DNA of 42,078 nt from CAIJXJ01 sp964445115 (GTDB taxonomy: Bacteria; Pseudomonadota; Gammaproteobacteria; Burkholderiales; Methylophilaceae), in assembly GCA_964445115.1 (NCBI GenBank), contig CAYUJU010000023.1, forward strand, positions 1 to 42,078. Direction: 5' to 3'. Positions 9,081 to 17,755 of this stretch are shown here, piece by piece. Below the pieces are notes generated by a model that was given only the letters and a program-made list of their open reading frames with translations, did no database searches and was not told the DNA's origin. The translations under genes and the position numbers were made by a program. Numbering within the stretch: the stretch's first letter is position 1; each line of letters starts with the position of its first letter.

Positions 9081-9596
9081 ATGCAATCCCGCACTCATTC
9101 CACACTCGCCGCCATGCTGACTGTCGCATGCCTTACCTTCGCGTTCAACGCCCAAGCTGATCAGGGCGAGGGGCATGACCGCGGACCGGAAGCATGTCAC
9201 CGGCCGTACGCTGAAGGACACCACGGCGGCCCTCATGGCATGCACTTCCTGCATGGCTTGGACCTGAACGAGGCCCAGCAGGACGCCATCTTTACCCTGA
9301 TGCATCGCCAGGCACCGGAAGTACGCAAACAGGAACAAGCACTGCACAAGGCACAGGATGCCTTGCAGCAACTCTCCCGCCAGGAAAAATTCGACGAAGC
9401 CCAAGGGCGTCGTCTGGCCAGGGAAATCGGCGAACTGCAATCCGAACAGGCTTATCTGCACGCACGTACCAGCCAGGAGGTGTATCGTCTGCTGACCCCG
9501 GCACAGCGCAAGCAGGTAGAAGAGCGTCGTGCTGGCACTTTCGAGCCGACAGCCTGTCGAAAAGGCGGTAAAAACGCCTTTGAGCACCGCATGTAA
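9081..9596 (+). CDS. CpxP/Spy-family periplasmic protein, histidine-rich
   Basis: A 171-residue exported protein. The start at 9081 is chosen because AAGGAG lies six bases upstream; an in-frame ATG at 9060 has no such signal. Residues 1-26 form a signal peptide ending NAQA. The mature part begins with a His-rich segment (EGHHGGPHGMHFLHG) and then long amphipathic helices. It contains LNEAQQDAI and LTPAQRKQV, the LTxxQ pattern of the CpxP/Spy/ZraP group. Such proteins act as periplasmic chaperones or dampen a sensor kinase; the His cluster suggests that this one binds metal ions. It follows cpxRA by 114 bp and has a putative CpxR box upstream. Whether it inhibits the kinase is inference. Confidence 0.82.
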   Translation: MQSRTHSTLAAMLTVACLTFAFNAQADQGEGHDRGPEACHRPYAEGHHGGPHGMHFLHGLDLNEAQQDAIFTLMHRQAPEVRKQEQALHKAQDALQQLSRQEKFDEAQGRRLAREIGELQSEQAYLHARTSQEVYRLLTPAQRKQVEERRAGTFEPTACRKGGKNAFEHRM

Positions 9597-9674
9597 ATTT
9601 CAGGAAATCTTCTCCGTCCACGCCCTCTACGCCGCCGCGCGCAAGGGGGTGGTTGCGGTAGAATCCATCCACGT

Positions 9675-11102
9675 ATGACACGCACACCCTACCCCATCGC
9701 CCGTCCCCGCAACGCAGCCATGCTGTTGCTGCCCGTGCTGCTAGCCGGCTGCACCCTGCTCGGGCCGGATTACGTCAAACCCGAGGCGAAAATTCCGGAC
9801 CAGTGGAGCCGGACGCTCCAGGCAAACGCACAGCCGCAGGACCTCAGTGCCTGGTGGGCTCAACTCAACGACCCGTTGCTGACGGAGCTGGTCAACACAG
9901 CCTTGCAGGCGAACCTCGACCTCCACGCCGCGCAGGCTCGGCTGCAGGAGTCGCGGGCGCGGCGCGACCTCGCCGGCGGCAACCGCTTCCCCACGCTCAC
10001 GGGCGGGTTGAGTGGCAGCCGCAACCGCGCTTCCGGCAACACCAGCCAGCTGTTCGACGCCGGTTTCGATGCCAGTTGGGAGCCGGATGTGTTTGGCGGG
10101 CAACGGCGCGCGCTGGAAGGCGCCAGCGCCGACCTGGAAGCCAGGCTGGCCGACCTGCACGCCACCCAGGTCTCGCTCACGGCGGAGGTGGCGCTGAACT
10201 ATATCGAAGTCCGCAACGCGCAGGCCCGGCTCCGCATCGCGCGGGACAACCTCGCCACCCAGACCGAGACTCTGCAGATTACCGACTGGCGCGCCCAGGC
10301 CGGGCTGGCCACGGTGCTGGATGTCGATCAGGCACGCACCAATGTCGAACAGACGCGGGCGACCCTGCCCACGCTGGAGACCACGCTGGCGCAAGCCGAG
10401 CACCGTCTGGCCGTGCTGCTGGGCGAAGCACCCGCAGCATTGCATGACCGCCTGACCATAGCGTCCCCATTGCCCGCCGTGCCCGACACGGTCGCGACAG
10501 GCATTCCTGCGGATGCGCTGCGGCAGCGCCCGGACGTCCGCGCTGCAGAGCGGCGCCTGGCCGCGGAGACCGCGCGTATCGGCAGTGCCATGGCTGACCG
10601 TTACCCATCGTTCAACCTCACCGGCTCCTTCGGCTGGAAAGCCGCCACGCTGGGCGGGCTTGGCGGTGCCGGCACGGTGGTCAGTTCCCTTGCCGCCAGT
10701 ATGATCGGCACGATCTTCGATGGCGGACGCCTTTCCAGCCGCATCGCCATCCAGAACGCCGTGCAACAGCAGGCCATGGTCGCGTATGAAAAATCCGTGC
10801 TGACCGCACTGGAAGACGTCGAAAACGCGCTGGCAGCCTACCAGTTCCAGCGCCTGCGCCAGCAGACCCTGCGCACTGCTGCAGTGTCCTCCCGCAGCGC
10901 CGCAACCCTGGCACGCCAACTGTACGAAAGCGGCAACGCCGACTTCCAGAAAGTGCTGGACGCCCAGCGCAGCCTGCTCGCCATCGAGGACAGCCTGGCC
11001 GCCTCCGAAGCGCAAGGCCTGAGCGCGCTGGTGCAACTCTACAAAGCCATGGGCGGCGGCTGGCAGCCCATCCCGGAATCGACAGAAGAACCGACATCAT
11101 GA
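9675..11102 (+). CDS. Outer-membrane efflux lipoprotein (NodT/OprM family)
   Basis: The outer-membrane channel of a tripartite efflux pump, 475 residues. A lipobox LLAGC places the lipidated cysteine at residue 26. The mature start, LGPDYVKPEAKIPDQW, is the standard opening of NodT-family factors. The body has the two repeated coiled-coil OEP regions (for example LQANLDLHAAQARLQESRARRDLA near the N-terminus and a related C-terminal copy), as expected for a trimeric TolC-like barrel and tunnel. Its stop overlaps the adaptor gene start by four bases (ATGA), so channel, adaptor, ATPase and permease form one operon. The substrate cannot be read from the sequence. Confidence 0.93.
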   Translation: MTRTPYPIARPRNAAMLLLPVLLAGCTLLGPDYVKPEAKIPDQWSRTLQANAQPQDLSAWWAQLNDPLLTELVNTALQANLDLHAAQARLQESRARRDLAGGNRFPTLTGGLSGSRNRASGNTSQLFDAGFDASWEPDVFGGQRRALEGASADLEARLADLHATQVSLTAEVALNYIEVRNAQARLRIARDNLATQTETLQITDWRAQAGLATVLDVDQARTNVEQTRATLPTLETTLAQAEHRLAVLLGEAPAALHDRLTIASPLPAVPDTVATGIPADALRQRPDVRAAERRLAAETARIGSAMADRYPSFNLTGSFGWKAATLGGLGGAGTVVSSLAASMIGTIFDGGRLSSRIAIQNAVQQQAMVAYEKSVLTALEDVENALAAYQFQRLRQQTLRTAAVSSRSAATLARQLYESGNADFQKVLDAQRSLLAIEDSLAASEAQGLSALVQLYKAMGGGWQPIPESTEEPTS

Positions 11103-12370
11103 GCAACGCGAAGCAAGACCCGTTATTGAACACCATCGTCAATGCACGCCCGGGACTCAGACAATTCTTCAAACGCGCCGGTATCGCACTGGTGCTACTG
11201 GGCTTGGCAGGTTTCGCAGTTTGGGCGCTGCTGCTACGCGGCAATAGTACCCAGGTGAAATACGTCACGGAGGACGTCAGTCGTAGCCGGCTGGTTGTCA
11301 CAGTCTCAGCCACCGGCAACCTGCAACCAACCAACCAGGTCGACCTTGGCAGCGAACTCTCCGGCACCATCGAAAAAGTCTTCGTCGAAGAAAACGACCG
11401 TGTCAAAAAGGGCCAGATTCTCGCGCAACTCGATCTTTCCAAGATCAACGACCAGGTCGCCAAATCACGCGCCTCGGTGAGCGCCGCCGATGCCGGCGTC
11501 GAGCAAGCCCGCGCCACGGTCGCGGAAGCCCGCGCCAACCTTGCGCGCCTGCGACATGTGGCGGAACTCTCGGGAGGCAAGGTGCCTTCCAAAACCGAAA
11601 TGGAAGCAGCAGAGGCCGCCGTGCTCCGCGCCGAGGCCAGCGAAGCCAACGCCAGCGCCGCCGTGCGTCAGGCCAAGGCCGGCCTGAATTCGGACGTCAC
11701 CAACATTTCCAAGGGCACCATCCGCTCGCCCATCGACGGCATCGTGCTGGCCAGGAAGGTCGAACCGGGCCAGACCGTCGCGGCCTCGCTGCAGGCGCCC
11801 GTGCTGTTCACGATTGCTGAAGATCTCGCCAAGATGGAGCTGCAGGTCGACGTGGACGAGGCCGACGTCGGTATGGTGAAACCCGGCCAGCCCGCGACCT
11901 TCACCGTCGATGCCTGGCCCGGCCGCAAGTATCCGGCCACGCTGACGAGAGTCGGCTTCGGCGCGCAGACCAAGGACGGCGTGGTGTCCTACAAGACCAT
12001 CCTGCTGGTAAGCAACGATGACCTCACCCTGCGCCCTGGCATGACGGCCACGGCCGAGATCATCACGTCACAACGTGACCAGGTGCTTGCCGTGCCAAAC
12101 GCCGCGCTCCGCTACGAGCCTGCCGTGACCAAACCAGCGGGCAAGAACGACAGTTTCGTCGCCAGCCTGTTGCCGCGCCCACCACCCAGCGATGCCAAGC
12201 GCAAGACCAACGGCAAAGGCCCGAAGGTTTGGGTCCTGCGCGAAGGCAAGCCGGTCGCGGTCAACGTCACCACCGGGCTCAGCAATGGCCAGCTCACCGA
12301 AATCACCGGCGGCGACCTAACCGAAGGCGCCCGCGTCATCACGGCGGAAGAAAAACCGTCCAAAAAATGA
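11099..12370 (+). CDS. MacA-like periplasmic adaptor of an ABC efflux pump
   Basis: A membrane-fusion protein of 423 residues linking the inner-membrane ABC transporter to the outer-membrane channel. A single N-terminal anchor lies at about 27-46. The first lipoyl half follows (SATGNLQPTNQVDLGSELSG), then an Ala/Glu-rich coiled-coil hairpin (about 120-200), the second lipoyl half (IRSPIDGIVLARKVEPGQTV) and beta-barrel regions. This is the MacA/HlyD_D23 arrangement. An insertion near residues 340-370, rich in K, P and S, interrupts the membrane-proximal part. Start and stop overlap both neighbours (ATGA at each end), so translation is probably coupled. Confidence 0.92.
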   Translation: MSNAKQDPLLNTIVNARPGLRQFFKRAGIALVLLGLAGFAVWALLLRGNSTQVKYVTEDVSRSRLVVTVSATGNLQPTNQVDLGSELSGTIEKVFVEENDRVKKGQILAQLDLSKINDQVAKSRASVSAADAGVEQARATVAEARANLARLRHVAELSGGKVPSKTEMEAAEAAVLRAEASEANASAAVRQAKAGLNSDVTNISKGTIRSPIDGIVLARKVEPGQTVAASLQAPVLFTIAEDLAKMELQVDVDEADVGMVKPGQPATFTVDAWPGRKYPATLTRVGFGAQTKDGVVSYKTILLVSNDDLTLRPGMTATAEIITSQRDQVLAVPNAALRYEPAVTKPAGKNDSFVASLLPRPPPSDAKRKTNGKGPKVWVLREGKPVAVNVTTGLSNGQLTEITGGDLTEGARVITAEEKPSKK

Positions 12371-13080
12371 CCGATATTTCTTCTAACCCGCTGATTTCGC
12401 TACGCAACGTCACCAAGACCTACGGCGAAGGCAACGCGGCTTTCCAGGCCCTGCGCGGCGTGGACCTGGACATCCACGAAGGCGAATTCGTGGCGATCAT
12501 GGGCCCCAGCGGGTCAGGCAAGTCGACCACCATGAACATTCTCGGCTGTCTCGACACCCCGAGCTCCGGTGAATTCCTGTTCCGGGGCGCGCACGTCGAG
12601 GACATGTCGCGCAGCCAGCGCGCCTTGCTGCGACGCCATTATCTGGGCTTCGTGTTTCAGGGGTTCAACCTGCTGGCACGCACGTCGGCACAGGAGAATG
12701 TCGAGCTCCCCCTGCTCTACCGCGGGACAGCGGCGGCAGAACGTCACGCCGCCGCCCGCGCAGCGCTCGCGGCGGTCGGCCTGAACGGCTGGGAACACCA
12801 CACCCCCGCTGAACTCTCGGGCGGCCAACAACAACGGGTGGCCATTGCCCGCGCCATCGCCACCCGCCCCATCGTGCTGCTAGCGGACGAACCCACCGGC
12901 AACCTCGACTCGCAACGCGGGCACGAGATCATGGAACTGCTGGTCAACATGAATCGCGAGCATGGCCTGACCATCCTGATGGTGACCCATGAACAGGACA
13001 TGGCGGCCTACGCCAAACGGGTCGTGCATTTTCTGGATGGTGAGATCGCCCACGATATCCGCAACGGGGGGCATGCGTAA
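12367..13080 (+). CDS. MacB/LolD-type ABC transporter ATPase
   Basis: The nucleotide-binding subunit, 237 residues. Walker A is GPSGSGKS (46-53), the Q-loop glutamine is at 98, the signature LSGGQQQ is at 150-156 and Walker B IVLLADEPT is at 169-177, followed by an H-loop in VTHEQD. All catalytic elements are intact. It belongs to the MacB/LolD/FtsE branch, which powers mechanotransmission across the periplasm rather than classical import. In E. coli MacB the ATPase and permease are one polypeptide; here they are separate genes. The start is the ATG of an ATGA overlap with the adaptor; a longer upstream reading would run through the adaptor gene in the wrong frame. Confidence 0.93.
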   Translation: MTDISSNPLISLRNVTKTYGEGNAAFQALRGVDLDIHEGEFVAIMGPSGSGKSTTMNILGCLDTPSSGEFLFRGAHVEDMSRSQRALLRRHYLGFVFQGFNLLARTSAQENVELPLLYRGTAAAERHAAARAALAAVGLNGWEHHTPAELSGGQQQRVAIARAIATRPIVLLADEPTGNLDSQRGHEIMELLVNMNREHGLTILMVTHEQDMAAYAKRVVHFLDGEIAHDIRNGGHA

Positions 13081-14288
13081 TGGGCTGGAACACCCTGTTA
13101 CTGGCCCTGCGCGAGATTCGCCGTAACCTGCTGCGCTCTTTCCTGACCATACTCGGCATCGTGATCGGCGTCGCGTCGGTCGTGACCTTGGTCACGCTGG
13201 GTGATGGCGCAACGAAAATGGTCTCGGACCAGATTTCCAGCCTCGGCAGCAACCTGCTCAGCATCCGCCCCGGCCAGCGCATGGGCCCGGGCATGGGCGG
13301 CGCCGGCGCACCCGCCTTCAAGATGTCGGACGTCGAGGCGATTCGCCAGCAGATCAGCGGCCTCAACGCAGTGGCCCCCACGGCCAATAAAACCGTCACG
13401 CTCGTCGCAGGTGCAGAAAATTGGTCAAGCAGCGTCACGGGCACAACCAACGCCTGGTTCATCGCCGGCAACTGGCGCATCGCCTCGGGCCGGACCTTTA
13501 CCGACAGCGAAGAACGCGCCGGCAAGGCGGTCTGCGTCATCGGCGAAACCGTACGCCAGCAGTTGTTCGGCAACCAGAATCCAGTCGGCAGCGCCCTCCG
13601 CATCAAGCAGTTCTCCTGCGAAATCATCGGATTACTGGCCTCCAAAGGCCAAGGCGCTATGGGCATGGATCAGGACGACGTGGTCGTGATGCCGTTGCGC
13701 GGCGTACAGCGACGCCTCACGGCCAGCCAGGATGTGCGCGCCATCATGGTCTCGGTGAAGGATGGGGACCAGATTCCCCGCGTCATGGAACAAATCAAGC
13801 AGCTGATGCGGGAGCGGCGCAACATCGGCAGCGATGAAGTCGACAATTTCAGCGTCTTCGACACCCGCCAGATCGCGGAAACCCTGTCTGGCACCATCGG
13901 CACCATGACCATGCTGCTGGGCGCGGTGGCAGCCGTCAGCCTGCTGGTCGGCGGCATTGGCATCATGAACATCATGCTGGTGTCGGTCACCGAACGTACT
14001 CGCGAAATTGGCATCCGTCTGGCGATCGGCGCGCTGGAGCACGAGGTCCTGTTTCAGTTCCTTACCGAAGCAGTCGTGCTTTCTGCGTTTGGCGGGCTGA
14101 TCGGGCTGACCCTGGCAGCGATTGCCTGCCTGACGCTCTCCAGCGTGATGCAGATTCCCTACCTGTTCAACACCAGCATCAATCTTCTGGCGTTTGGGTT
14201 TTCTGCGGCCATCGGGGTCATCTTCGGCTACATGCCGGCAAGACGTGCAGCACAACTGGACCCGATCGAAGCCCTGAGGCACGAGTAG
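13080..14288 (+). CDS. MacB-type ABC transporter permease
   Basis: The membrane subunit of the efflux pump, 402 residues. One N-terminal membrane helix (about 15-45, FLTILGIVIGVASVVTLVTLG) is followed by a large periplasmic MacB_PCD domain (about 46-275). Three C-terminal helices (about 277-395) form the FtsX-like domain, which contains the conserved VGGIGIMNIMLVSVTERTRE motif. The topology matches MacB without its ATPase domain. The start overlaps the ATPase stop (TAATG). With the lipoprotein channel and adaptor upstream the pump is complete within the operon. A macrolide, peptide, heme precursor or lipid cargo are all possible. Confidence 0.93.
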   Translation: MGWNTLLLALREIRRNLLRSFLTILGIVIGVASVVTLVTLGDGATKMVSDQISSLGSNLLSIRPGQRMGPGMGGAGAPAFKMSDVEAIRQQISGLNAVAPTANKTVTLVAGAENWSSSVTGTTNAWFIAGNWRIASGRTFTDSEERAGKAVCVIGETVRQQLFGNQNPVGSALRIKQFSCEIIGLLASKGQGAMGMDQDDVVVMPLRGVQRRLTASQDVRAIMVSVKDGDQIPRVMEQIKQLMRERRNIGSDEVDNFSVFDTRQIAETLSGTIGTMTMLLGAVAAVSLLVGGIGIMNIMLVSVTERTREIGIRLAIGALEHEVLFQFLTEAVVLSAFGGLIGLTLAAIACLTLSSVMQIPYLFNTSINLLAFGFSAAIGVIFGYMPARRAAQLDPIEALRHE

Positions 14289-14366
14289 CGACCAGCACGA
14301 AGCAAAGCAAAAGTTCGCCAAGAACGGTAAAATAGCGAGTTCTTTCAGATCATTGCAAAACTCGCC

Positions 14367-15737
14367 ATGGAACTCACCGCGCTTAACGCCCTTTCTCCGC
14401 TCGACGGCCGTTATCAATCCAAGCTGGACGCCCTGCGTCCCTACTTCAGCGAATACGCGCTGGTGCGCCACCGCGCGCTGGTTGAAGTGGAGTGGCTGAA
14501 GGCCCTGGCTGCGGCACCGCAACTGACCGAAGTCGCACCGTTCAGCGCCGCCACGATCCAGGAACTGGACGACACCATCGCACACTTCGGCGAAAAGGAA
14601 GCCGGCGAGGTCAAGGCGATCGAAGCCCGCACCAACCATGACGTCAAGGCTCTGGAATACTGGCTGAAGGAACGTTTCAGCGGCAACCCGGAAATCCAGA
14701 AGGCGAGCGAGTTCATCCACTTCGCCTGCACTTCCGAGGACATCAACAACCTGTCACACGCCCTGATGCTGAAGTCGGCCCGCGACAATGTGCTGCTGCC
14801 GATGCTGGACAGCATCATCGCAAGGTTGGCCGATCAGGCGCATGACCTGGCCGACGCCGCCATGCTGGCACACACCCACGGGCAGCCGGCCTCTCCCACC
14901 ACGCTGGGCAAGGAACTCGCCAATGTGGTGTATCGCCTGCGCCGCCAGCGCCAACAACTGGCTGCCAACGAAGTGTTGGGCAAGATCAATGGCGCCGTGG
15001 GCAACTTCAATGCCCACCTGTCTGCCTATCCGACATTTGACTGGGAAGCTTTTGCACAAACATTCGTGGAAAGCCTGGGGCTGACCTACAATCCCTACAC
15101 CATCCAGATCGAGCCGCACGACTACATGGCCGAACTGTACGATGCCATCGCGCGTATCAATACCATCCTGATCGATCTGGACCGCGACGTATGGGGCTAC
15201 ATCTCCATGGGCTACTTCAAGCAGAAGGTGAAGGAAGGCGAAGTCGGCTCCTCCACCATGCCACACAAGGTCAACCCGATTGATTTCGAAAACTCCGAAG
15301 GTAACCTGGGCCTGGCCAACGCCGTGCTGGGCCACCTGTCGGAAAAGCTGCCGATCTCCCGCTGGCAACGCGACCTCACCGACTCCACCGTACTGCGCAA
15401 CATGGGCGTCGCTTTCGGCTACTCGCTGCTTGGCTACGACTCCCTGCTCAAGGGCCTGAACAAGCTGGAAGCCAACCGCGCACGCCTGGCCGAAGACTTG
15501 GACAACGCTTGGGAAGTGCTGGCGGAACCGATCCAGACCGTCATGCGCCGCTACGGCATCGAGAACCCTTACGAGCAACTCAAGGCGCTCACTCGCGGCA
15601 AAGGCGGCATCACCAAGGAAGCGCTGCACGTCTTCATCAGCGCGCTCGCCATCCCGCAGGAAGCCAAGCAACTGCTGCTGGACATGACCCCGGCCAGCTA
15701 CATCGGCAAGGGTGCAGAGTTGGCCAAGCGGATTTAA
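14367..15737 (+). CDS. purB: Adenylosuccinate lyase
   Basis: PurB (456 residues) cleaves SAICAR to AICAR and adenylosuccinate to AMP, both releasing fumarate, in purine synthesis. The N-terminus MELTALNALSPLDGRYQSKL and length match the E. coli-type enzyme. Conserved motifs seen are TSEDINNLSHALML, AHTHGQPASPTTLGKE (with the base histidine), and the signature loop GSSTMPHKVNPIDFENSEGN, whose serines at 295-296 include the catalytic one. A TAAAAT sequence at 14328 could be a -10 box, but no clear -35 goes with it. The NYN-domain gene starts four bases after its stop. Confidence 0.97.
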   Translation: MELTALNALSPLDGRYQSKLDALRPYFSEYALVRHRALVEVEWLKALAAAPQLTEVAPFSAATIQELDDTIAHFGEKEAGEVKAIEARTNHDVKALEYWLKERFSGNPEIQKASEFIHFACTSEDINNLSHALMLKSARDNVLLPMLDSIIARLADQAHDLADAAMLAHTHGQPASPTTLGKELANVVYRLRRQRQQLAANEVLGKINGAVGNFNAHLSAYPTFDWEAFAQTFVESLGLTYNPYTIQIEPHDYMAELYDAIARINTILIDLDRDVWGYISMGYFKQKVKEGEVGSSTMPHKVNPIDFENSEGNLGLANAVLGHLSEKLPISRWQRDLTDSTVLRNMGVAFGYSLLGYDSLLKGLNKLEANRARLAEDLDNAWEVLAEPIQTVMRRYGIENPYEQLKALTRGKGGITKEALHVFISALAIPQEAKQLLLDMTPASYIGKGAELAKRI

Positions 15738-15741
15738 GATC

Positions 15742-16470
15742 ATGGCATTGGCTACCGAAGGCAACGCCTCTCTTGCAGTACTAGTTGATGCGGACAACGC
15801 TCAAGCTGCCATCATTGAGGGTCTGCTTTCGGAAGTAGCCAAATTCGGAGTCGCCAGCGTCAAACGTATTTACGGTGACTGGACTACGCCCAATCTCGGC
15901 CCATGGAAATCCGTGCTGCTGGATCGTTCCATTCAGCCTATCCAGCAGTTTCGTTACACCACTGGCAAGAATGCCACCGACAGTGCGATGATCATCGATG
16001 CCATGGATCTTCTCTATACGGGAACCTTTGATGGTTTCTGTATAATTTCCAGCGACAGCGACTTCACTCGGCTTGCCTCTCGCATTCGTGAATCGGGAAA
16101 GCGCGTATATGGTTTCGGCGAGAGAAAAACCCCACAGCCCTTCGTCGCAGCCTGTGATCGATTTATCTACACTGAAATTTTCCTTTCATCCGGTGTGGAC
16201 GAATCCTCTACTGCCAAAACACCTCCAAACAAACTACGGCAAGATACGCGTTTGACCAACCTTTTCCGCACCGCTATCGAAGCTGCGTCAAATGAAGAAG
16301 GTTGGGCCCATCTTGGTGGAGTTGGTAGCAACATTATCAAAAATTCTCCAGATTTTGACCCTCGAAATTACGGTTACGGAAAACTTTCCGAATTAGCCTT
16401 GGCTATTGGTTTGTTCGAAACACAAAAAGACCATACCCATATACTGCTGAGAAACAAATCCAAAAAATGA
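15742..16470 (+). CDS. NYN-domain putative ribonuclease with C-terminal OST-HTH/LOTUS domain
   Basis: A 242-residue protein. Residues 10-155 form a PIN-like NYN domain (LabA/DUF88 type), with acidic residues placed for metal-dependent RNA cleavage: D16 and D18 (LVDADNAQ), D80 and D86 (NATDSAMIIDAMD), D105 and D107 (ISSDSDF). Residues 172-238 match the OST-HTH/LOTUS pattern (GWAHLGGVGS, SPDFDPRNYGYGKLSELALAIGLFE), which binds RNA in eukaryotic relatives. The start at 15742 fits the family; an upstream ATG at 15712 lies inside purB. Its stop overlaps the wrbA start (ATGA). The DNA is clearly AT-richer than the flanking genes and uses codons they avoid, which suggests acquisition by transfer. 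The RNA target is unknown. Confidence 0.88.
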   Translation: MALATEGNASLAVLVDADNAQAAIIEGLLSEVAKFGVASVKRIYGDWTTPNLGPWKSVLLDRSIQPIQQFRYTTGKNATDSAMIIDAMDLLYTGTFDGFCIISSDSDFTRLASRIRESGKRVYGFGERKTPQPFVAACDRFIYTEIFLSSGVDESSTAKTPPNKLRQDTRLTNLFRTAIEAASNEEGWAHLGGVGSNIIKNSPDFDPRNYGYGKLSELALAIGLFETQKDHTHILLRNKSKK

Positions 16471-17060
16471 CTGACATCCTCGTCCTCTACTATTCCCAAG
16501 GCGGCGCTGTGCGTGACATGGCCCAGCTGGTGGCCCGTGGCGTGGAGATGGTCGAGGGCGCGAAGGCACGTATCCGTACCGTACCCAAGGTGTCGGCCAA
16601 TTGCGAGGCGACCGAGCCGGACGTCCCTGCGAGCGGCGCCCCCTACGTCGAGCTGCGCGACTTGGAAGAATGCGCTGGGCTGGCGCTGGGAAGCCCGACC
16701 CGCTTTGGCAATATGGCCGCACCGATGAAGTACTTTCTCGACGGCACCTCCGGCTTGTGGATGAAGGGTGCGTTGATCGGCAAGCCGGCCAGTGTGTTCA
16801 CGTCCTCGGCCTCAATGCACGGCGGCAACGAAGCGACGCTGCTGTCGATGATGATTCCCTTGCTGCACCACGGCATGCTGATGGTTGGCCTGCCCTACTC
16901 CGAGCCGGAACTGACGTCCACCACTAGCGGCGGCACGCCCTACGGTGCAAGCCATATCGCCGGCCCGGCCGACGACCAGCCGATCACCGAAGCGGAACGT
17001 AAGCTGTGCATCGCGCTAGGCAAACGTCTGGCTGAAACTGCCGTAAAGCTGCAAGCATGA
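16467..17060 (+). CDS. wrbA: NAD(P)H:quinone oxidoreductase WrbA
   Basis: A flavodoxin-fold FMN enzyme of 197 residues that reduces quinones by two electrons, avoiding semiquinone radicals. The phosphate-binding loop is YYSQGGAVRDMA near the N-terminus. Later come LGSPTRFGNMAAPMKYFLDGT and GLPYSEPELTSTTSGGTPYGASHIAG, both diagnostic of WrbA. Length is normal. It starts inside the last codons of the NYN gene, and the next gene overlaps its stop (ATGA at 17057-17060). Purine synthesis, RNA-domain protein, quinone reductase and HugZ-like protein are thus closely linked, although only the tail of this group looks functionally related. Confidence 0.95.
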   Translation: MTDILVLYYSQGGAVRDMAQLVARGVEMVEGAKARIRTVPKVSANCEATEPDVPASGAPYVELRDLEECAGLALGSPTRFGNMAAPMKYFLDGTSGLWMKGALIGKPASVFTSSASMHGGNEATLLSMMIPLLHHGMLMVGLPYSEPELTSTTSGGTPYGASHIAGPADDQPITEAERKLCIALGKRLAETAVKLQA

Positions 17061-17755
17061 GCGCCGCCGTAGAAGCCCGCCGATTCCTGCGCACCACGCG
17101 TAGCGCCGTGTTGTCGACCCACTCTGCCCGGTTCGAGGGTTACCCGTTTGGCTCCATCGCCCCGTTCGTACTGGATCATGACGGCAACCCGCTGATCCTG
17201 ATCTCCACCATCGCGGAACACACCAAAAATATCCAGAAAAATCCACATGTCTCGCTGATCGCCTTTGATCCGGCCTCGCCAGACATGCAGGCCGGTGCAA
17301 GACTGACGCTGCTCGGCGATGCCGTGCTGGCAGACAAGCACGACGATCACCTGCGTGCACGTTACCTGCGCTATTTTCCGATGGCGGAAAAGTATTTCGA
17401 CATGCACGACTTCCTGTTCCACAAGATCCACGTGTCGCAGGCACGTTACATTGGCGGCTTCGGCAACATCCACTGGATCGCCGGTGCGGAAATGCAATCA
17501 CCGGAGAACCAGTTGGCAGCGCAGGAAGCCGACATCCTCGAGCACATGAACGCCGACCATGCCGACAGCCTGCTCGCCTACTGTCGACACGTCCACAACC
17601 TGCAGCCCCAGCAAGCGGTGATGGTCGGAATCGATACCGATGGTTTCGACGTACGGGCCGACGACCGTCTGTTGCGCTTCAGCTTCGACACCCCCATTGC
17701 GAATGCACAGGAAGCCCGCATCGCGCTCGTTGCACTGAGCAAGAGCGCGAAATGA
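17057..17755 (+). CDS. HugZ-like pyridoxamine 5'-phosphate oxidase-family protein
   Basis: A 232-residue protein with an N-terminal split-barrel FMN-binding-like domain (about 5-145; LRTTRSAVLSTHSARFEGYPFGSIAPF is the usual opening) and a C-terminal DUF2470 domain (about 155-230; ILEHMNADHADSLLAYCRHVHN). This two-domain arrangement is that of HugZ/HutZ-type heme-handling proteins, in which the C-terminal domain contributes a heme ligand. Some relatives degrade heme, while others are of unknown role. No heme-uptake genes are near, so a heme function is inference. It overlaps wrbA upstream and the DUF2069 gene downstream. Confidence 0.85.
   Translation: MSAAVEARRFLRTTRSAVLSTHSARFEGYPFGSIAPFVLDHDGNPLILISTIAEHTKNIQKNPHVSLIAFDPASPDMQAGARLTLLGDAVLADKHDDHLRARYLRYFPMAEKYFDMHDFLFHKIHVSQARYIGGFGNIHWIAGAEMQSPENQLAAQEADILEHMNADHADSLLAYCRHVHNLQPQQAVMVGIDTDGFDVRADDRLLRFSFDTPIANAQEARIALVALSKSAK

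Noticed and set aside
9568..9597. Two GTAAA motifs before the efflux operon as a CpxR box
   Set aside because: They are 20 bases apart, too far for the usual half-site spacing, and lie in the end of a coding sequence.
9741..11036. 431-codon minus-strand frame
   Set aside because: Antisense to the outer-membrane channel gene and without recognisable motifs.
13632..15797. Two long minus-strand frames across the permease and purB
   Set aside because: Both permease and PurB are unmistakable on the plus strand; the minus frames are composition artefacts of GC-rich coding DNA.
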